NCBI GenBank assembly: GCA_021199495.1
Contig: JAJQHY010000003.1
Location: 38,604 to 102,603 of the forward strand
From: Lachnospiraceae bacterium
Lineage (GTDB): Bacteria; Bacillota; Clostridia; Lachnospirales; Lachnospiraceae
Direction of reading: 5' to 3'
Length of the DNA stretch: 64,000 bases
Below the pieces are notes generated by a model. That model was not told the origin of the DNA. It did no database searches and saw nothing but the letters and a program-made list of their open reading frames with translations. The translations under genes were made by a program, and so were the position numbers. Numbering within the stretch: the first letter of the stretch is position 1; every line of letters starts with the position of its first letter. This document shows positions 10,377-19,775 of this stretch, one piece after another.

Positions 10377-12469
10377 TGGAAAACAGACTGGCGGACATGA
10401 AAAGAAGCATCAGCAGGCACCACGCGGAGGATCGGACCTGTCAGCTTTACACGGAGTGGGGCGAAAAGCTGACACAGATGTCACGTGATGAAAAGGAGTC
10501 GGGCGTGCTGACAGAATATCCCAGACCTTACCTGCAAAGGGAGAGCTACCGCAGCTTAAACGGCTACTGGGATTTTTGCCTCGTGGAAGGAACGACTCTG
10601 CCGGAGGCAGATACGGAAAGTCATGACTGGCAGGGGAAGATCCTGGTGCCGTTTTCCCCGGAGAGCGTGCTCTCGGAGGCGGGGCGGCAGCTTCTGCCCA
10701 CGCAGACGCTGTGGTATCATAAAGCGCTGCCGGAGGATTTTTTAAAGGAAGGTCCTGCAGACGGCAGGCTGTTGCTGCACTTCGGGGCGGTGGATTTTGC
10801 CTGCTGCGTGTATGTGAACGGCGTTAAAATTCCGTGCCTGGAGCGGGGAAAGTGGTACGGGAATACGATTTCCCCTGTCCCGGATGCGAAAGCGGCGATT
10901 GGGGCGTTTACCAGGGAAAAGAACCCTGGAGAGAACAGAAAGAGCGGCCTGACCCACAGCGGCGGATACACGCCGTTTACGGTGGATATTACGGATTACC
11001 TGAATCTGGCCTGCGCGGCGGATAATTCCATTCCTGCGGCGGACAGCCATGTCCCGGCAGCGGGCAACCACATTTCCCTGGCGGTGCTGGACGTAACCGA
11101 CACCTCCTATCACAATCGCGGTAAGCAGACCCTGAAGCGCGGCGGCATGTTTTACACTGCGCAGAGCGGCATCTGGCAGAGCGTCTGGCTGGAATGGGTG
11201 CCGGCGCTTTATATCCGTTCTCTCTGTGCAGAGCCTGATTTCGACCGGCAGCAGGTAAAAATCTCCATCACCTTAAATGACATCTGCGTCACAAAAAACG
11301 CCAAAATTCAACTGTTCTGCGAGGGTAAAACCACCGTTTATACCTGGCCCCGTGGAAAAAGCAGCGCTGTTTTGATTTATCATGTGGATAACATGCGCCC
11401 CTGGACGCCGGAGGAGCCTTATTTATATGAATACAGTCTGAGACTGGAGGTTCCGGAGAGAAAAGAAGAGCGCGAAAGCGCGTCAGAGCCGGATGGAAAG
11501 GCTGACGGAACTTATCGCGGCAGAGCGCATGCACCGGGCGGAATATGTATCCGCGATGAGGTACGCAGCGTCTTTGGCATGCGATGCTTCACAATCGAGA
11601 AGGACCCGAAGGGCATTCCACGCTTTTATTTAAATCACCACCCGTATTTTTTAAATGGTGTGCTGGACCAGGGCTATTGGCCGGACGGGCTTTATACCGC
11701 TCCGTCGGATGAGGCTTTGCTGCACGATATCCGCACCATGAAGCGCTGCGGTTACAATCTGCTGCGCAAGCACGTCAAGGTGGAGTGCCAGCGCTGGTAT
11801 TACCACTGCGACCGGGAGGGCATGATCGTCTGGCAGGATATGGTGAGCGGCGGCGAGCCCATGAATATGCTGCTCGTCTGCTATCTGCCCACCGGCCTTC
11901 CGCAGATCGGTACTATGGTTCCCGATTCCCTGCACGGCCTTTTCCATCGCAAAAATAAAAACGGCCGCCGGGAGTGGTACCGGGAGACCGCTGAGACGAT
12001 CGAGGCACTGAAACCGGCAACGTCCCTCGCGGTCTGGGTCGCCTTCAACGAGGGGTGGGGCCAGTTCGATTCGAAAAAGGCGACTACTTTTATCCGAGGC
12101 AAGGATTCCTCCCGCCTGATTGTTTCCGCGAGCGGCTGGTTTGACCGGGGAGCCGGTGATTTTTTAAGCGAGCACAATTATTTTCATGCGCTGGAGCCGC
12201 GAAGGGATAAACGGGGCCGCGCCTGGGTGCTCTCGGAGTACGGCGGCTTCGCCCACCATGTGGATGGCCACAGCTTTACGGACCGCATTTATGGCTACCG
12301 CAAATATGATACGCTGGAAGATTACAGAACCGCGGTTACAGGACTGCAGCGCGAAATCGACGCGTTGATGCTGCAGGGGCTTTCCACCGCGGTCTACACG
12401 CAGGTCAGCGATGTGGAGGAGGAGGTCAACGGGATCATGACGTATGACCGGAAGATCTGTAAGCTGTAA
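10376..12469 (+). CDS. Glycoside hydrolase family 2 protein
   Basis: 697 residues without a signal peptide, so cytoplasmic. The order is an N-terminal jelly-roll sugar-binding domain (about 45-250), an Ig-like domain (about 275-400) and a TIM barrel (about 410-697). The acid/base Glu559 lies in AFNEGWGQF and the nucleophile Glu621 in VLSEYGGF. GH2 enzymes are retaining beta-galactosidases, beta-glucuronidases or beta-mannosidases; the sequence does not decide which. Insertions rich in Pro, Ala and charged residues (about 185-225 and 360-385) look like loops. The start overlaps the glpK stop by one base (TAATG), so the protein is made together with glycerol kinase. Confidence 0.88.
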
Positions 12470-12554
12470 CGCTTACTTTTACAGGGCGAAGGCTCTCTGC
12501 CGGATCGTGCCGGAAAACGCTTACGGTATAGGCACTTTCTGCGATAAAACAACT

Positions 12555-12588
12555 GACCCGCAGCTTTCAAAAAAGAAATCTGCGGGTC
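12555..12588. terminator. Hairpin between convergent GH2 and SAM-hydrolase genes
   Basis: GACCCGCAG (12555-12563) pairs perfectly with CTGCGGGTC (12580-12588), and an inner CTTTC/GAAA pairing closes an A-rich loop. The T-runs that follow are weak on both strands, so it is a probable but not ideal bidirectional terminator. Confidence 0.55.
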
Positions 12589-12624
12589 GTATCGTTTCTG
12601 ACAGGAGAATGGTTTGTTTTCTGT

Positions 12625-13482
12625 TTATTCGTAAATAATTTTCGGCGCTTTGCGGATCACGATTTTCCAGTTCGTACCTGTTCCTATATTATATGCCCTG
12701 GAAAAGCTGCCCTGATTGATGGCCACCGCCATGCAGTCCAGACTGTTGACATACAGCAGGGGTTCACCGATGCACACGTCGGCAAAGCTTTTCGCGTAGG
12801 TCATAATATATTTGTAAACGGTGCGGGTCTGGTTGGAAATGGCGATCTCCACCCGGTCACCGTGTTTTACGTCCAGGTGCAGGAAGGTCTCCCGGGGAAT
12901 ATTGGTCCACAGGCTCCCGAAGCGCACGTCCAGCACGTCGATGATGCCGCTTACCTTATCGCGCTCCAGAACCGGCGGGACGGTGGGAAGTTCCACGATC
13001 TTATCCGGCGGCATGGCGGGGCCGACGCCCACAAAATCTATAATGCCCGCCGCGAGTCTGGCGCCGCAGTAGGCGTAGATATCCCGCCCGTGGAAGGTGT
13101 AACTCTCCCCGGAGTTGGGCAGTCGGTTGACGCTCTCGTCTATGATTCTGGCTTCGGCAATGCCGATCAGCTTTTTGACATGGGTCAGGGTGCCGTTGTC
13201 CGGTGTGACGATATAGTGACCGCTCACGGTTTTAGCCACGATGCTCTTGCGCTCACTTCCCACGCCCGGATCCACGACGCTGACAAAGACTGTGCCCTCG
13301 GGCCAGTAGGTGACCGTCTGGATCAGACGATAGGAAGCCTCCCAGATATCATACTGCGGAATCTCATGTGTCAGATCCCTGACATACAGCTCCCGGTCCA
13401 CCCCGAAAGCCACCCCGTACATGGCGCTGACCGCGCCGTCGCATGTTCCGAAATCTGTCTGTAATACCAGTGCATGTCTCAT
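12625..13482 (-). CDS. SAM hydroxide adenosyltransferase (DUF62 family)
   Basis: 285 residues. This family splits S-adenosylmethionine with water-derived hydroxide to adenosine and methionine; its halogenase cousins use chloride or fluoride. The conserved Asp-Arg-His set is present: Asp71 in VVDPGVG, Arg78 in SERKS and His131 in TFHGRD. QTDFG near the N-terminus and TPDNGTLT are also typical. I see no sign of the halogenase-specific loop, but this is judged by eye. The start at 13482 follows AAAGAGG; the frame is open to 13551, which would run through the promoter. The gene stands alone on the minus strand. Its physiological role is unclear. Confidence 0.85.
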   Translation of the reverse strand: MRHALVLQTDFGTCDGAVSAMYGVAFGVDRELYVRDLTHEIPQYDIWEASYRLIQTVTYWPEGTVFVSVVDPGVGSERKSIVAKTVSGHYIVTPDNGTLTHVKKLIGIAEARIIDESVNRLPNSGESYTFHGRDIYAYCGARLAAGIIDFVGVGPAMPPDKIVELPTVPPVLERDKVSGIIDVLDVRFGSLWTNIPRETFLHLDVKHGDRVEIAISNQTRTVYKYIMTYAKSFADVCIGEPLLYVNSLDCMAVAINQGSFSRAYNIGTGTNWKIVIRKAPKIIYE

Positions 13483-13522
13483 GAAAAAACCTCTTTCATG
13501 TATATATGGAAAATTCGAGATT

Positions 13523-13551
13523 ATTTTATCAATCCTGAGGAATATATGCAA
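13523..13551 (-). promoter_or_regulatory. Promoter of the SAM hydroxide adenosyltransferase gene
   Basis: Minus-strand TTGCAT (13546-13551), 17-base spacer, TAAAAT (13523-13528), about 40 bases before the ATG at 13482. Confidence 0.7.
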
Positions 13552-13649
13552 GCCAAATTTACATGGACAACATTGCGGTTTCTGTGCTATATTAAGGCAT
13601 AAAGAGCGAAGGCTTTATTTTGCTTTGCCGGATGAAAAAGGAAATCTCT

Positions 13650-15284
13650 ATGAAAATAAGAAAACAGGCATTTTTTACAGGCGCTCTCATTTTACTTTTG
13701 GGAACGCTTTCCCTCGTTTACTGGGCAGGAAAAAAAGAAGTATGGTTCTGCGATGAAATTTATACATATGAATCCGCAAATGGCTTTGAGCAGGACTGGC
13801 CGTCAAATTTGAAGGATATATGGCAGACCGGAGAAGATGTGGAGTCTTACTTTGCGGCTGACTGGAACATTTTGTCCTTAAATGATATCACCACTCGCCT
13901 GTACAATGACCATGTACCGCTTTATTTCTGGATTTTCAGAGCTGTTTCGGTCTGGGCATTTCACGGCAGCGGCACAATCTGGATCGGAATGAGTATCAAT
14001 CTGTTTTTTTATCTGATTGTCCTTGGAGTTGTTTACCGTATGTTCTGGTCGCTGACGGGCAGCCCCTGGGCGGCCGGAATAATATCTTTGCTGACGGGAG
14101 TGGTAAATCGTCTGATGATAGAGCAGGCTACCACACTGAGAATGTACATGATGCTTTTACTGGCCATGGTGGTGCTGCTGCTGGCTGAATTTGGCCTTTT
14201 GCGCGCATATGACGACGGCAGAAAACCATGGAAGGAGGCCGCCTTTTTATTCCTGGCCAGTACGCTGGGGTTTCTGACACATTATGATTACTGGATTTTT
14301 TTCGCAGTGACTGCTGCATTAACCTGTCTGTGGCTGCTTTTCCTGGCATTTCGCAAAGGCGGCAGAGCCTTCTGGCACACCAGGGAGTTTGGCTTTGTGC
14401 TGGTGAGCGTGTGCTGTTTTGCACTTTCCCTTGCGGTGACGATCGTTGTTTTTCCGTATTGCAGGTGGAATTTAAATACAGGGAAGGCAAAGATTGCACT
14501 CTCATCACTTTTTATCATTTCCGGGGAAAAAGCGGAGCATATCCTGTGGGGATATCAGAGACTTTCTGTTTCCATGTTTGGAAATATTGTGCCTGTTTGG
14601 CTGGGACTTTTCGTTATTGCGGCCTGCATTTTTGGCGGCGGAATGATACTTTGCCAAAAGAAGGAATTCAGGAAACTGAGAAATTATGTCATGTCTGTTT
14701 TGATTGCGCAGTTCTATCAGCTGATTGTTTGTTTTACTTTGCCTGACGCGGAGGAGGAGCATTATCTCTGGGGTTGTTTTATGATCATGATGTGGTGCAT
14801 GGCATATGGCGCCTGGCTTTTACTGGAGAAATGCTTTGCTGCAGTCAGAAAGGTAAAATACGGAAACATGATAAGTTGTGCAGCCGCAGTACTACTGACA
14901 GCATGTGTCTTTTTTGGGGAAATTTCTGTGATTGACGACGGAAACGGTGTGGCATATCTTTTCTACCCGGGAAAGGACAGGAGCCTGCTGGAGGAGTACG
15001 CTCAAATCCCGTGGATTGTTTATGGACCTACGGTGGGTGTGTATTCTTATTACGACTGGATTATTCCGGATGAGATCTGTTTTCTGAGTGAGGACCAGAC
15101 GCAGGCGGACGCTCAGGCCGTGCTGGAAAAGGCGGAGGAAGAAAGCTTCCTGCTGTATGTATATGTGGATTATCTGCAGGAAGCAGTAGAATTTCTGGAA
15201 CAGACACTGGGCAGGGAAGTGGAGGTGGAGTACCTGATGCAGAGTACGAATCTTTCGGTTTACGTGCTTCGTGTCGCTGACTGA
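13650..15284 (+). CDS. Polytopic membrane protein, GT-C/GT39-like glycosyltransferase
   Basis: 544 residues with about ten hydrophobic segments. After the first helix (8-27) comes an outward loop with an acidic pair in WFCDEIYTYE (Asp35-Glu36), then NDHVPLYFWIFR; this Asp/Glu plus H-x-PLY arrangement is that of ArnT/GT39 lipid-linked sugar transferases. The C-terminal ~130 residues form a soluble domain outside the membrane. The start at 13650 is chosen from AAGGAA six bases upstream; the frame opens at a TTG at 13620. It is followed by another protein of the same type, suggesting a pair. Acceptor and sugar donor are unknown. Confidence 0.65.
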   Translation: MKIRKQAFFTGALILLLGTLSLVYWAGKKEVWFCDEIYTYESANGFEQDWPSNLKDIWQTGEDVESYFAADWNILSLNDITTRLYNDHVPLYFWIFRAVSVWAFHGSGTIWIGMSINLFFYLIVLGVVYRMFWSLTGSPWAAGIISLLTGVVNRLMIEQATTLRMYMMLLLAMVVLLLAEFGLLRAYDDGRKPWKEAAFLFLASTLGFLTHYDYWIFFAVTAALTCLWLLFLAFRKGGRAFWHTREFGFVLVSVCCFALSLAVTIVVFPYCRWNLNTGKAKIALSSLFIISGEKAEHILWGYQRLSVSMFGNIVPVWLGLFVIAACIFGGGMILCQKKEFRKLRNYVMSVLIAQFYQLIVCFTLPDAEEEHYLWGCFMIMMWCMAYGAWLLLEKCFAAVRKVKYGNMISCAAAVLLTACVFFGEISVIDDGNGVAYLFYPGKDRSLLEEYAQIPWIVYGPTVGVYSYYDWIIPDEICFLSEDQTQADAQAVLEKAEEESFLLYVYVDYLQEAVEFLEQTLGREVEVEYLMQSTNLSVYVLRVAD

Positions 15285-15353
15285 CAGAAAGGGATAACGA
15301 GCGCTTTCTACTGTGATAACAGAAAATGATGAAAAGAAATTTAAGGCGGTAAT

Positions 15354-17045
15354 ATGAGCGATATTATGAATGCGGTGCTTTTGGCGGCTGCGCTGATTTT
15401 CAATATTTTTATATGGATCAGAATGCTCAGAAACAAGAACTGTGAGGTTGTCTGGAATAAGCAGGCAGGAATTTTAAAGAGCAGTAAGGCGTATGAACTA
15501 GCCTTATTCCTCATTATATGTATTGCGTTATTCATCAGACTGTACCGTTTTGCCCAGGTACCCGGAGGAATGAACCAGGACAGCGCGATGGCCGCTGTGG
15601 ACGCAAAGGCACTGGCAGAGTATGGAACAGATCGGTTCGGCATGCGCTATCCGGTGCATTTGACTGCCTGGGGGACGAGCCAGATGAGCAGCCTGCTGTC
15701 CTATCTGATGATTCCTTTTATTAAGTTACTTGGATTTTCGGTTTTTTCGGTCAGTCTGCCCCAGCTGCTTGCCAGCCTGCTGGGCCTTCTTTTTCTGTAT
15801 CTTCTGATCAGGGATGTGTTTGGGAAGGATGCGGCCCTGGTCGTACTGTTTTTCGGGGCCATCTGCCCATGGCATATTCTGCAGAGCAGGTGGCCCTTGG
15901 ACTGCAATCTGTTTCCGCACTTTCTGATCGCGGCGGTTTATTTCCTGTATTTGTCTGTCAGAAAAGAAGCGGTTCGCATTCGTTATCTGTTTTTGTCCAT
16001 GTTTCTGTTTGGATTGAGCATGTACTGTTATGGCGTTTCTATCTATACGGTGCCGCTGTTTTTACTGGGCGCCTGTATCTATCTGCTTTGCATAAAAAAG
16101 GTTACGTTCCGGGACGTTTGCCTGGCCTTTCTGGCCTACATGCTGATTGCGTGGCCTTTTATTGCATGTATGGCAATCAATTTTTTAAAAATCAATACCA
16201 TTACCACGCCCTTTTTTACAATTCCTTATTTTGCTGACAGCGTTCGCGCCTCTGACATTTTGTTCTTTTCTGAAAATATCGGCGTCCAGCTTCTGGCCAA
16301 CATTCGTTCACTCCTCACAGCTACCGTGTTGCAGGGCAGCGATCTGTTGTGGAATAATATGGAAATTTTCGGCTCGATGTACCTTTTTTCCATGCCTTTT
16401 GCTTTTACCGGCCTGTTTGCGCTTCTCAGATATAGGAGAAAAAATACGGGTGCGGTCCTGATCGTGCTGTTCCTGATGGTGGGTATCTGGTGCGGTCTTA
16501 TCACCAACAATGTAAATATCAACCGGGTTAATATTATTTATTATCCGATTATGATTCTGGTGGGAATTGGCATTTATGTCTCGGTATTCCTGCTGCCCGG
16601 CTGTCTGATTCAATGTGTGACTGGTATGATCTATACGGCGGCGTTTGCACATCTGGCGATTGTTTATTTTACGACCTATGCGGTAGCTGTAGGCCAGACC
16701 TTTTATGAGGACTTTGCAGCTGCGCTTTTGTCTATCAAAGACGAGAAATATACTTGTTATTATATTACGGCGGATACACAGTCCGAAGGCACTGCAGAAG
16801 TCAGTGAGATTCTCACTATGTTCTGGCTGGAAATTGACGCGCAGTACTACCAGGGGATTACTCTTTCTGAGGATGATATGCTTTACAGTGAAAAATACAT
16901 ATATGAAAGTATGGAAAATATCACCATAGACCCGGATGAGAATGCCGTTTATATTGTCTGTGAGGATGATCTGCAGTATTTTGACATGGACGTTTATCTG
17001 TTTGAACAGTATGGATCTTATTATGTAGTGAAAAAAGACTATTGA
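15354..17045 (+). CDS. Polytopic membrane protein, ArnT/GT39-like glycosyltransferase
   Basis: 563 residues with about eleven membrane segments. The first outward loop contains PGGMNQDSAMAAVDAKALA, the position of the catalytic Asp in GT-C enzymes (Asp76). It is followed by FGMRYPVHLTAWG and later SRWPLDCNLFPH, patterns common in dolichyl-phosphate-mannose-type transferases. A C-terminal extracytoplasmic stretch of about 100 residues is rich in Tyr, Asp and Glu. AAGGCGG precedes the ATG. It lies 69 bases after its probable paralogue. Its stop codon overlaps the -35 box of the rpmG promoter. Substrate unknown. Confidence 0.7.
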   Translation: MSDIMNAVLLAAALIFNIFIWIRMLRNKNCEVVWNKQAGILKSSKAYELALFLIICIALFIRLYRFAQVPGGMNQDSAMAAVDAKALAEYGTDRFGMRYPVHLTAWGTSQMSSLLSYLMIPFIKLLGFSVFSVSLPQLLASLLGLLFLYLLIRDVFGKDAALVVLFFGAICPWHILQSRWPLDCNLFPHFLIAAVYFLYLSVRKEAVRIRYLFLSMFLFGLSMYCYGVSIYTVPLFLLGACIYLLCIKKVTFRDVCLAFLAYMLIAWPFIACMAINFLKINTITTPFFTIPYFADSVRASDILFFSENIGVQLLANIRSLLTATVLQGSDLLWNNMEIFGSMYLFSMPFAFTGLFALLRYRRKNTGAVLIVLFLMVGIWCGLITNNVNINRVNIIYYPIMILVGIGIYVSVFLLPGCLIQCVTGMIYTAAFAHLAIVYFTTYAVAVGQTFYEDFAAALLSIKDEKYTCYYITADTQSEGTAEVSEILTMFWLEIDAQYYQGITLSEDDMLYSEKYIYESMENITIDPDENAVYIVCEDDLQYFDMDVYLFEQYGSYYVVKKDY

Positions 17046-17070
17046 CAACCTGGACTGATTGTGCTAGATT
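17042..17070 (+). promoter_or_regulatory. rpmG-secE-nusG promoter
   Basis: TTGACA (17042-17047), 17-base spacer, TAGATT (17065-17070), about 137 bases before rpmG. The -35 overlaps the upstream stop codon. A short AAGAG/CTCTT hairpin with a T-run follows at about 17079-17101 and could attenuate. Confidence 0.75.
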
Positions 17071-17118
17071 TGTCAATGAAGAGATTGGAGCTCTTTTTTT
17101 TGTGCCCCAAAAGTTACG

Positions 17119-17169
17119 ATTCACAGGCGGAGGCACCCGAAGGGCGTCTCGAAGAGAAGCGGCTGTGAA
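17119..17169 (+). repeat. Palindromic element in the rpmG leader, copy 1
   Basis: TTCACAG (17120-17126) pairs with CTGTGAA (17163-17169) and encloses a small hairpin CACCCGAAGGGCG. The 11-mer ATTCACAGGCG at its left edge, and the GACGCCC-type inner hairpin in inverted form, recur between secY and adk (63454-63539). It looks like a member of a dispersed intergenic repeat family. Confidence 0.55.
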
Positions 17170-17206
17170 GTGTAGATAAAAATAAATATAATTCGGAGGT
17201 AACACC

Positions 17207-17356
17207 ATGAGAACCAGAATTACCCTGGCCTGCACCGAGTGCAAGCAGCGCAACTACAACACTACCAAGGACAAGAAGACCCATCCGGACAGAATGGAAA
17301 TCAGAAAATACTGCAGATTCTGCAAAAGACACACCCTTCACAAGGAAACCAAATAA
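17207..17356 (+). CDS. rpmG: 50S ribosomal protein L33, zinc-binding type
   Basis: 49 residues: [17 protein letters not shown] followed by a second Cys pair in YCRFCKRHT. The two CxxC pairs make this the zinc-containing form, not the Cys-less form used under zinc shortage. TCGGAGG lies 7 bases before the ATG. As in many Firmicutes, it heads secE and nusG (22 bases to secE). Confidence 0.96.
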   Translation: MRTRITLACTECKQRNYNTTKDKKTHPDRMEIRKYCRFCKRHTLHKETK

Positions 17357-17377
17357 TGTATTTCCGGAGGTTTTAGC

Positions 17378-17623
17378 ATGAGCGAGAAGGTGGAAAAGAA
17401 AGCGGGCAAGAATTCTGAGAAAAAAGAAAAAAAGCCTGAAAAAAAGCAGAAAAACAGCTTCTTTAAAGGCGTAAAGGCAGAATTCAAAAAGATTACCTGG
17501 CCGGACAGAAACACCGTGGTGAAGCAATCCGCCGCTGTCATCAGCATCTCCGTAGTGGTAGGCGTTATTATTGCAGTCCTGGATATGATTATTCAGTACG
17601 GCATCAGTTTCATTATAGGCTGA
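17378..17623 (+). CDS. secE: Preprotein translocase subunit SecE
   Basis: 81 residues. A Lys/Glu-rich N-terminus of about 26 residues precedes the conserved amphipathic region FFKGVKAEFKKITWPDRNTV and one membrane helix (about 55-78). SecE clamps SecY, encoded at 62065 in this window, in the SecYEG export channel. It has the single-helix form usual in Gram-positive bacteria. It sits between rpmG and nusG, the standard order. Confidence 0.95.
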   Translation: MSEKVEKKAGKNSEKKEKKPEKKQKNSFFKGVKAEFKKITWPDRNTVVKQSAAVISISVVVGVIIAVLDMIIQYGISFIIG

Positions 17624-17637
17624 ACAGGGGGAGCGAT

Positions 17638-18171
17638 ATGGCAGAATCAGAAGCAAAATGGTATGTTGTTCACACCTATTCCGGTTATGAGAATAAAGTA
17701 AAGGACGGCATTGAGAGCACCATCGCCAATCGCAATTTAAGCGACGAGATCTGTGAGGTCATGATCCCCATGGAGCAGGCGGAGGAAATCCGCGACGGAG
17801 TGACCAAGCATGTGGAGCGCAAGATGTTTCCTGGCTATGTTCTGGTCAGAATGGTGATGAACGATGACACATGGTTTGTGATCCGCAACACCAGAGGCGT
17901 GACGGGTTTTGTCGGACCGGGAAGCAAGCCGGTGCCGCTGACCGAGACCGAGATGCGCGCGCTGGGTATTGCCGGTGAGGCGGAGAAAAAGGTCTCCGTT
18001 GATTTCGAGGAGGGCGACAGTGTGGTCGTCATTGCGAGTGTCTGGAAGGACGTGGTCAGTGTGGCCCGCAAGGTGGATCTTGCCAAACAGACTGTCACCA
18101 TTACAGTGGATATGTTCGGCAGAGAGACGCCCGTGGATGTGAACCTGGCGGATGTGAAAAAATTGGATTAA
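17638..18171 (+). CDS. nusG: Transcription termination/antitermination factor NusG
   Basis: 177 residues. The NGN domain runs from WYVVHTYSGYENKVK to about residue 115, with PGYVLVRM and RNTRGVTGFVG. The C-terminal KOW domain includes DFEEGDSVVVI and TVDMFGRETPVDV. NusG binds RNA polymerase and links it to ribosomes or termination factors; both subunits it touches, RpoB and RpoC, are encoded just downstream. The gap after secE is 14 bases. Confidence 0.96.
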   Translation: MAESEAKWYVVHTYSGYENKVKDGIESTIANRNLSDEICEVMIPMEQAEEIRDGVTKHVERKMFPGYVLVRMVMNDDTWFVIRNTRGVTGFVGPGSKPVPLTETEMRALGIAGEAEKKVSVDFEEGDSVVVIASVWKDVVSVARKVDLAKQTVTITVDMFGRETPVDVNLADVKKLD

Positions 18172-18312
18172 AAAATCAGTTCGTTTGTTTTACATCTGTG
18201 CTTACAGGCGCGGATGATAAGATAAAGCACAAGTAGTCCCGTGTTTTCAGGGACTGTGGGAGCAGGGCCTGCCGCTCTGCGCCAAAAACCACATTAAACA
18301 GGAGGTGCCGCT
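18172..18312 (+). promoter_or_regulatory. rplK-rplA leader, possible L1 control site
   Basis: The 141-base spacer contains a GC-rich fold around GTGGGAGCAGGGCCTGCCGC and ends with ACCACATTAAACAGGAGG just before rplK. Related sequences precede rplK in other clostridia, where L1 controls the L11 operon. A clear promoter is not visible. The L1 assignment is from position and resemblance only. Confidence 0.4.
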
Positions 18313-18738
18313 ATGGCAAAGAAAGTAACAGGCTATATCAAATTACAGATTCCTGCTGGCAAGGCAACGCCAGCACCGCCGGTAGGCCCGGCTTTGGGTC
18401 AGCACGGTGTCAATATTGTTGAATTCACCAAGCAGTTCAACGCCCGCACAGCCGACAAGGGTGACGTGGTCATTCCGGTTGTGATCACGGTATATGCAGA
18501 CAGAAGCTTCAGTTTCGTTACGAAGACTCCGCCCGCTGCAGTTTTATTAAAGAAGGCGTGCAACATCAAGTCCGGTTCCGGCAAGCCGAACAAGGACAAG
18601 GTGGCAACGATTTCCAGAGACAAGCTTAAGGAGATCGCGGAGATGAAGATGCCCGACTTAAACGCGGCCAGCGTTGAAGCGGCCATGAGCATGATCGCAG
18701 GAACCGCCCGCAGCATGGGTATCGAAGTAAAAGACTGA
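18313..18738 (+). CDS. rplK: 50S ribosomal protein L11
   Basis: 141 residues, family length. [20 protein letters not shown] is the proline-rich N-terminal linker that contacts the GTPase centre; the C-terminal half ([11 protein letters not shown] and onward) binds 23S rRNA helices 43/44. GGAGG lies 8 bases before the ATG. Followed by rplA, the standard pair. Confidence 0.97.
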   Translation: MAKKVTGYIKLQIPAGKATPAPPVGPALGQHGVNIVEFTKQFNARTADKGDVVIPVVITVYADRSFSFVTKTPPAAVLLKKACNIKSGSGKPNKDKVATISRDKLKEIAEMKMPDLNAASVEAAMSMIAGTARSMGIEVKD

Positions 18739-18790
18739 AAATAAGAAAATGGGAGACAGAAACTGTCGTTTGAACCATAGGAGGTAGAGA

Positions 18791-19483
18791 ATGAAACACG
18801 GCAAGAAATATGCAGAGGCTGCCAAGCAGATCGACAGAGCAGCCGTTTATGAGCCCGCTGAGGCGATTGCACTGGTGAAAAAGACCGCGCCCGCAAAGTT
18901 TGACGAGACAGTGGAAATTCATTTAAGAACCGGCTGTGACGGACGTCATGCTGAGCAGCAGGTCCGCGGCGCAGTGGTACTGCCCAACGGAACCGGTAAG
19001 AGCATCCGCGTTCTGGTGTTCGCAAAGGGCGATAAGGTAGCGGAAGCACAGGCGGCAGGCGCTGACTTCGTGGGCGGCGATGAGCTGATCCCGAAGATCC
19101 AGCACGAGGGCTGGCTTGAGTTTGACAAGGTTGTGGCAACCCCGGACATGATGGGCGTGGTTGGCCGTCTTGGTAAGATTTTGGGACCCAAGGGCCTGAT
19201 GCCGAACCCGAAGGCAGGTACTGTGACCATGAATGTGACACAGGCTGTCAAGGAGCTGAAAGCCGGTAAGATCGAGTACAGACTGGATAAGACCAATATC
19301 ATCCATTGCCCGATCGGCAAGGTATCCTTCTCTGAGGAGGCTCTCATGGAGAATTACAACGTTCTTATGGACGCCATCTCCAAGGCCAGACCGAGCGCAT
19401 TAAAGGGCCAGTATTTAAAGAGCATCACCGTAAGCTCCACCATGGGTCCCGGCGTGAAGATCAACACCGTGAAGTATTCATAA
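18791..19483 (+). CDS. rplA: 50S ribosomal protein L1
   Basis: 230 residues. Typical features are [13 protein letters not shown] at the start, the [17 protein letters not shown] strand of domain II, and [18 protein letters not shown]1 binds the mobile stalk of 23S rRNA and in many bacteria represses its own L11-L1 mRNA. AGGAGGT precedes the start. Confidence 0.97.
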   Translation: MKHGKKYAEAAKQIDRAAVYEPAEAIALVKKTAPAKFDETVEIHLRTGCDGRHAEQQVRGAVVLPNGTGKSIRVLVFAKGDKVAEAQAAGADFVGGDELIPKIQHEGWLEFDKVVATPDMMGVVGRLGKILGPKGLMPNPKAGTVTMNVTQAVKELKAGKIEYRLDKTNIIHCPIGKVSFSEEALMENYNVLMDAISKARPSALKGQYLKSITVSSTMGPGVKINTVKYS

Positions 19484-19524
19484 AGAATCGCTTCAGAAAA
19501 ACTGCGTGAAATATCTTTCGGGGG

Positions 19525-19554
19525 TTGACTTTGTATCAGCCCCCGTGGTAAGAT
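19525..19554 (+). promoter_or_regulatory. rplJ-rplL promoter
   Basis: TTGACT (19525-19530), 18-base spacer, TAAGAT (19549-19554), about 220 bases before rplJ. It gives the L10-L7/L12 pair its own supply. Confidence 0.7.
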
Positions 19555-19560
19555 ATTTCC

Positions 19561-19727
19561 CGGATTGTTCCGGTTCCTGCCGGACAGTCCCTTATATCGA
19601 CGGCCTGACCGCCGTCACCAAAACAGCCGAAGACAGCAGGTGCCGCTTTGCGGCGTAAGCGTACAGACCGCCTGCCGAGGAAAGAGTATGGAAAACAGTC
19701 TCTCCGCGTCTTCACGTGGAGTTTTTT
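19561..19727 (+). ncRNA. L10 leader (autogenous control of rplJ-rplL)
   Basis: The leader carries the pattern AGCCGAAGACAGCAGGTGC, then CGTAAGCGTACAGACCGCCTG and CCGAGGAAAG, which I recognise as the L10-binding leader of Firmicutes. It ends with the attenuator listed next. Binding of L10(L12)4 is expected to favour termination and so balance stalk proteins. Confidence 0.82.
19702..19727 (+). terminator. Attenuator in the L10 leader
   Basis: CTCCGCG (19702-19708) pairs with CGTGGAG (19715-19721) and is followed by TTTTTT (19722-19727). It lies 48 bases before the rplJ start, the usual place for the L10-controlled terminator. Confidence 0.8.
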
Positions 19728-19775
19728 ATTTCTGTATCAAATCTCTTTCGGCATATTCTATAAGGAGGTAATCAA

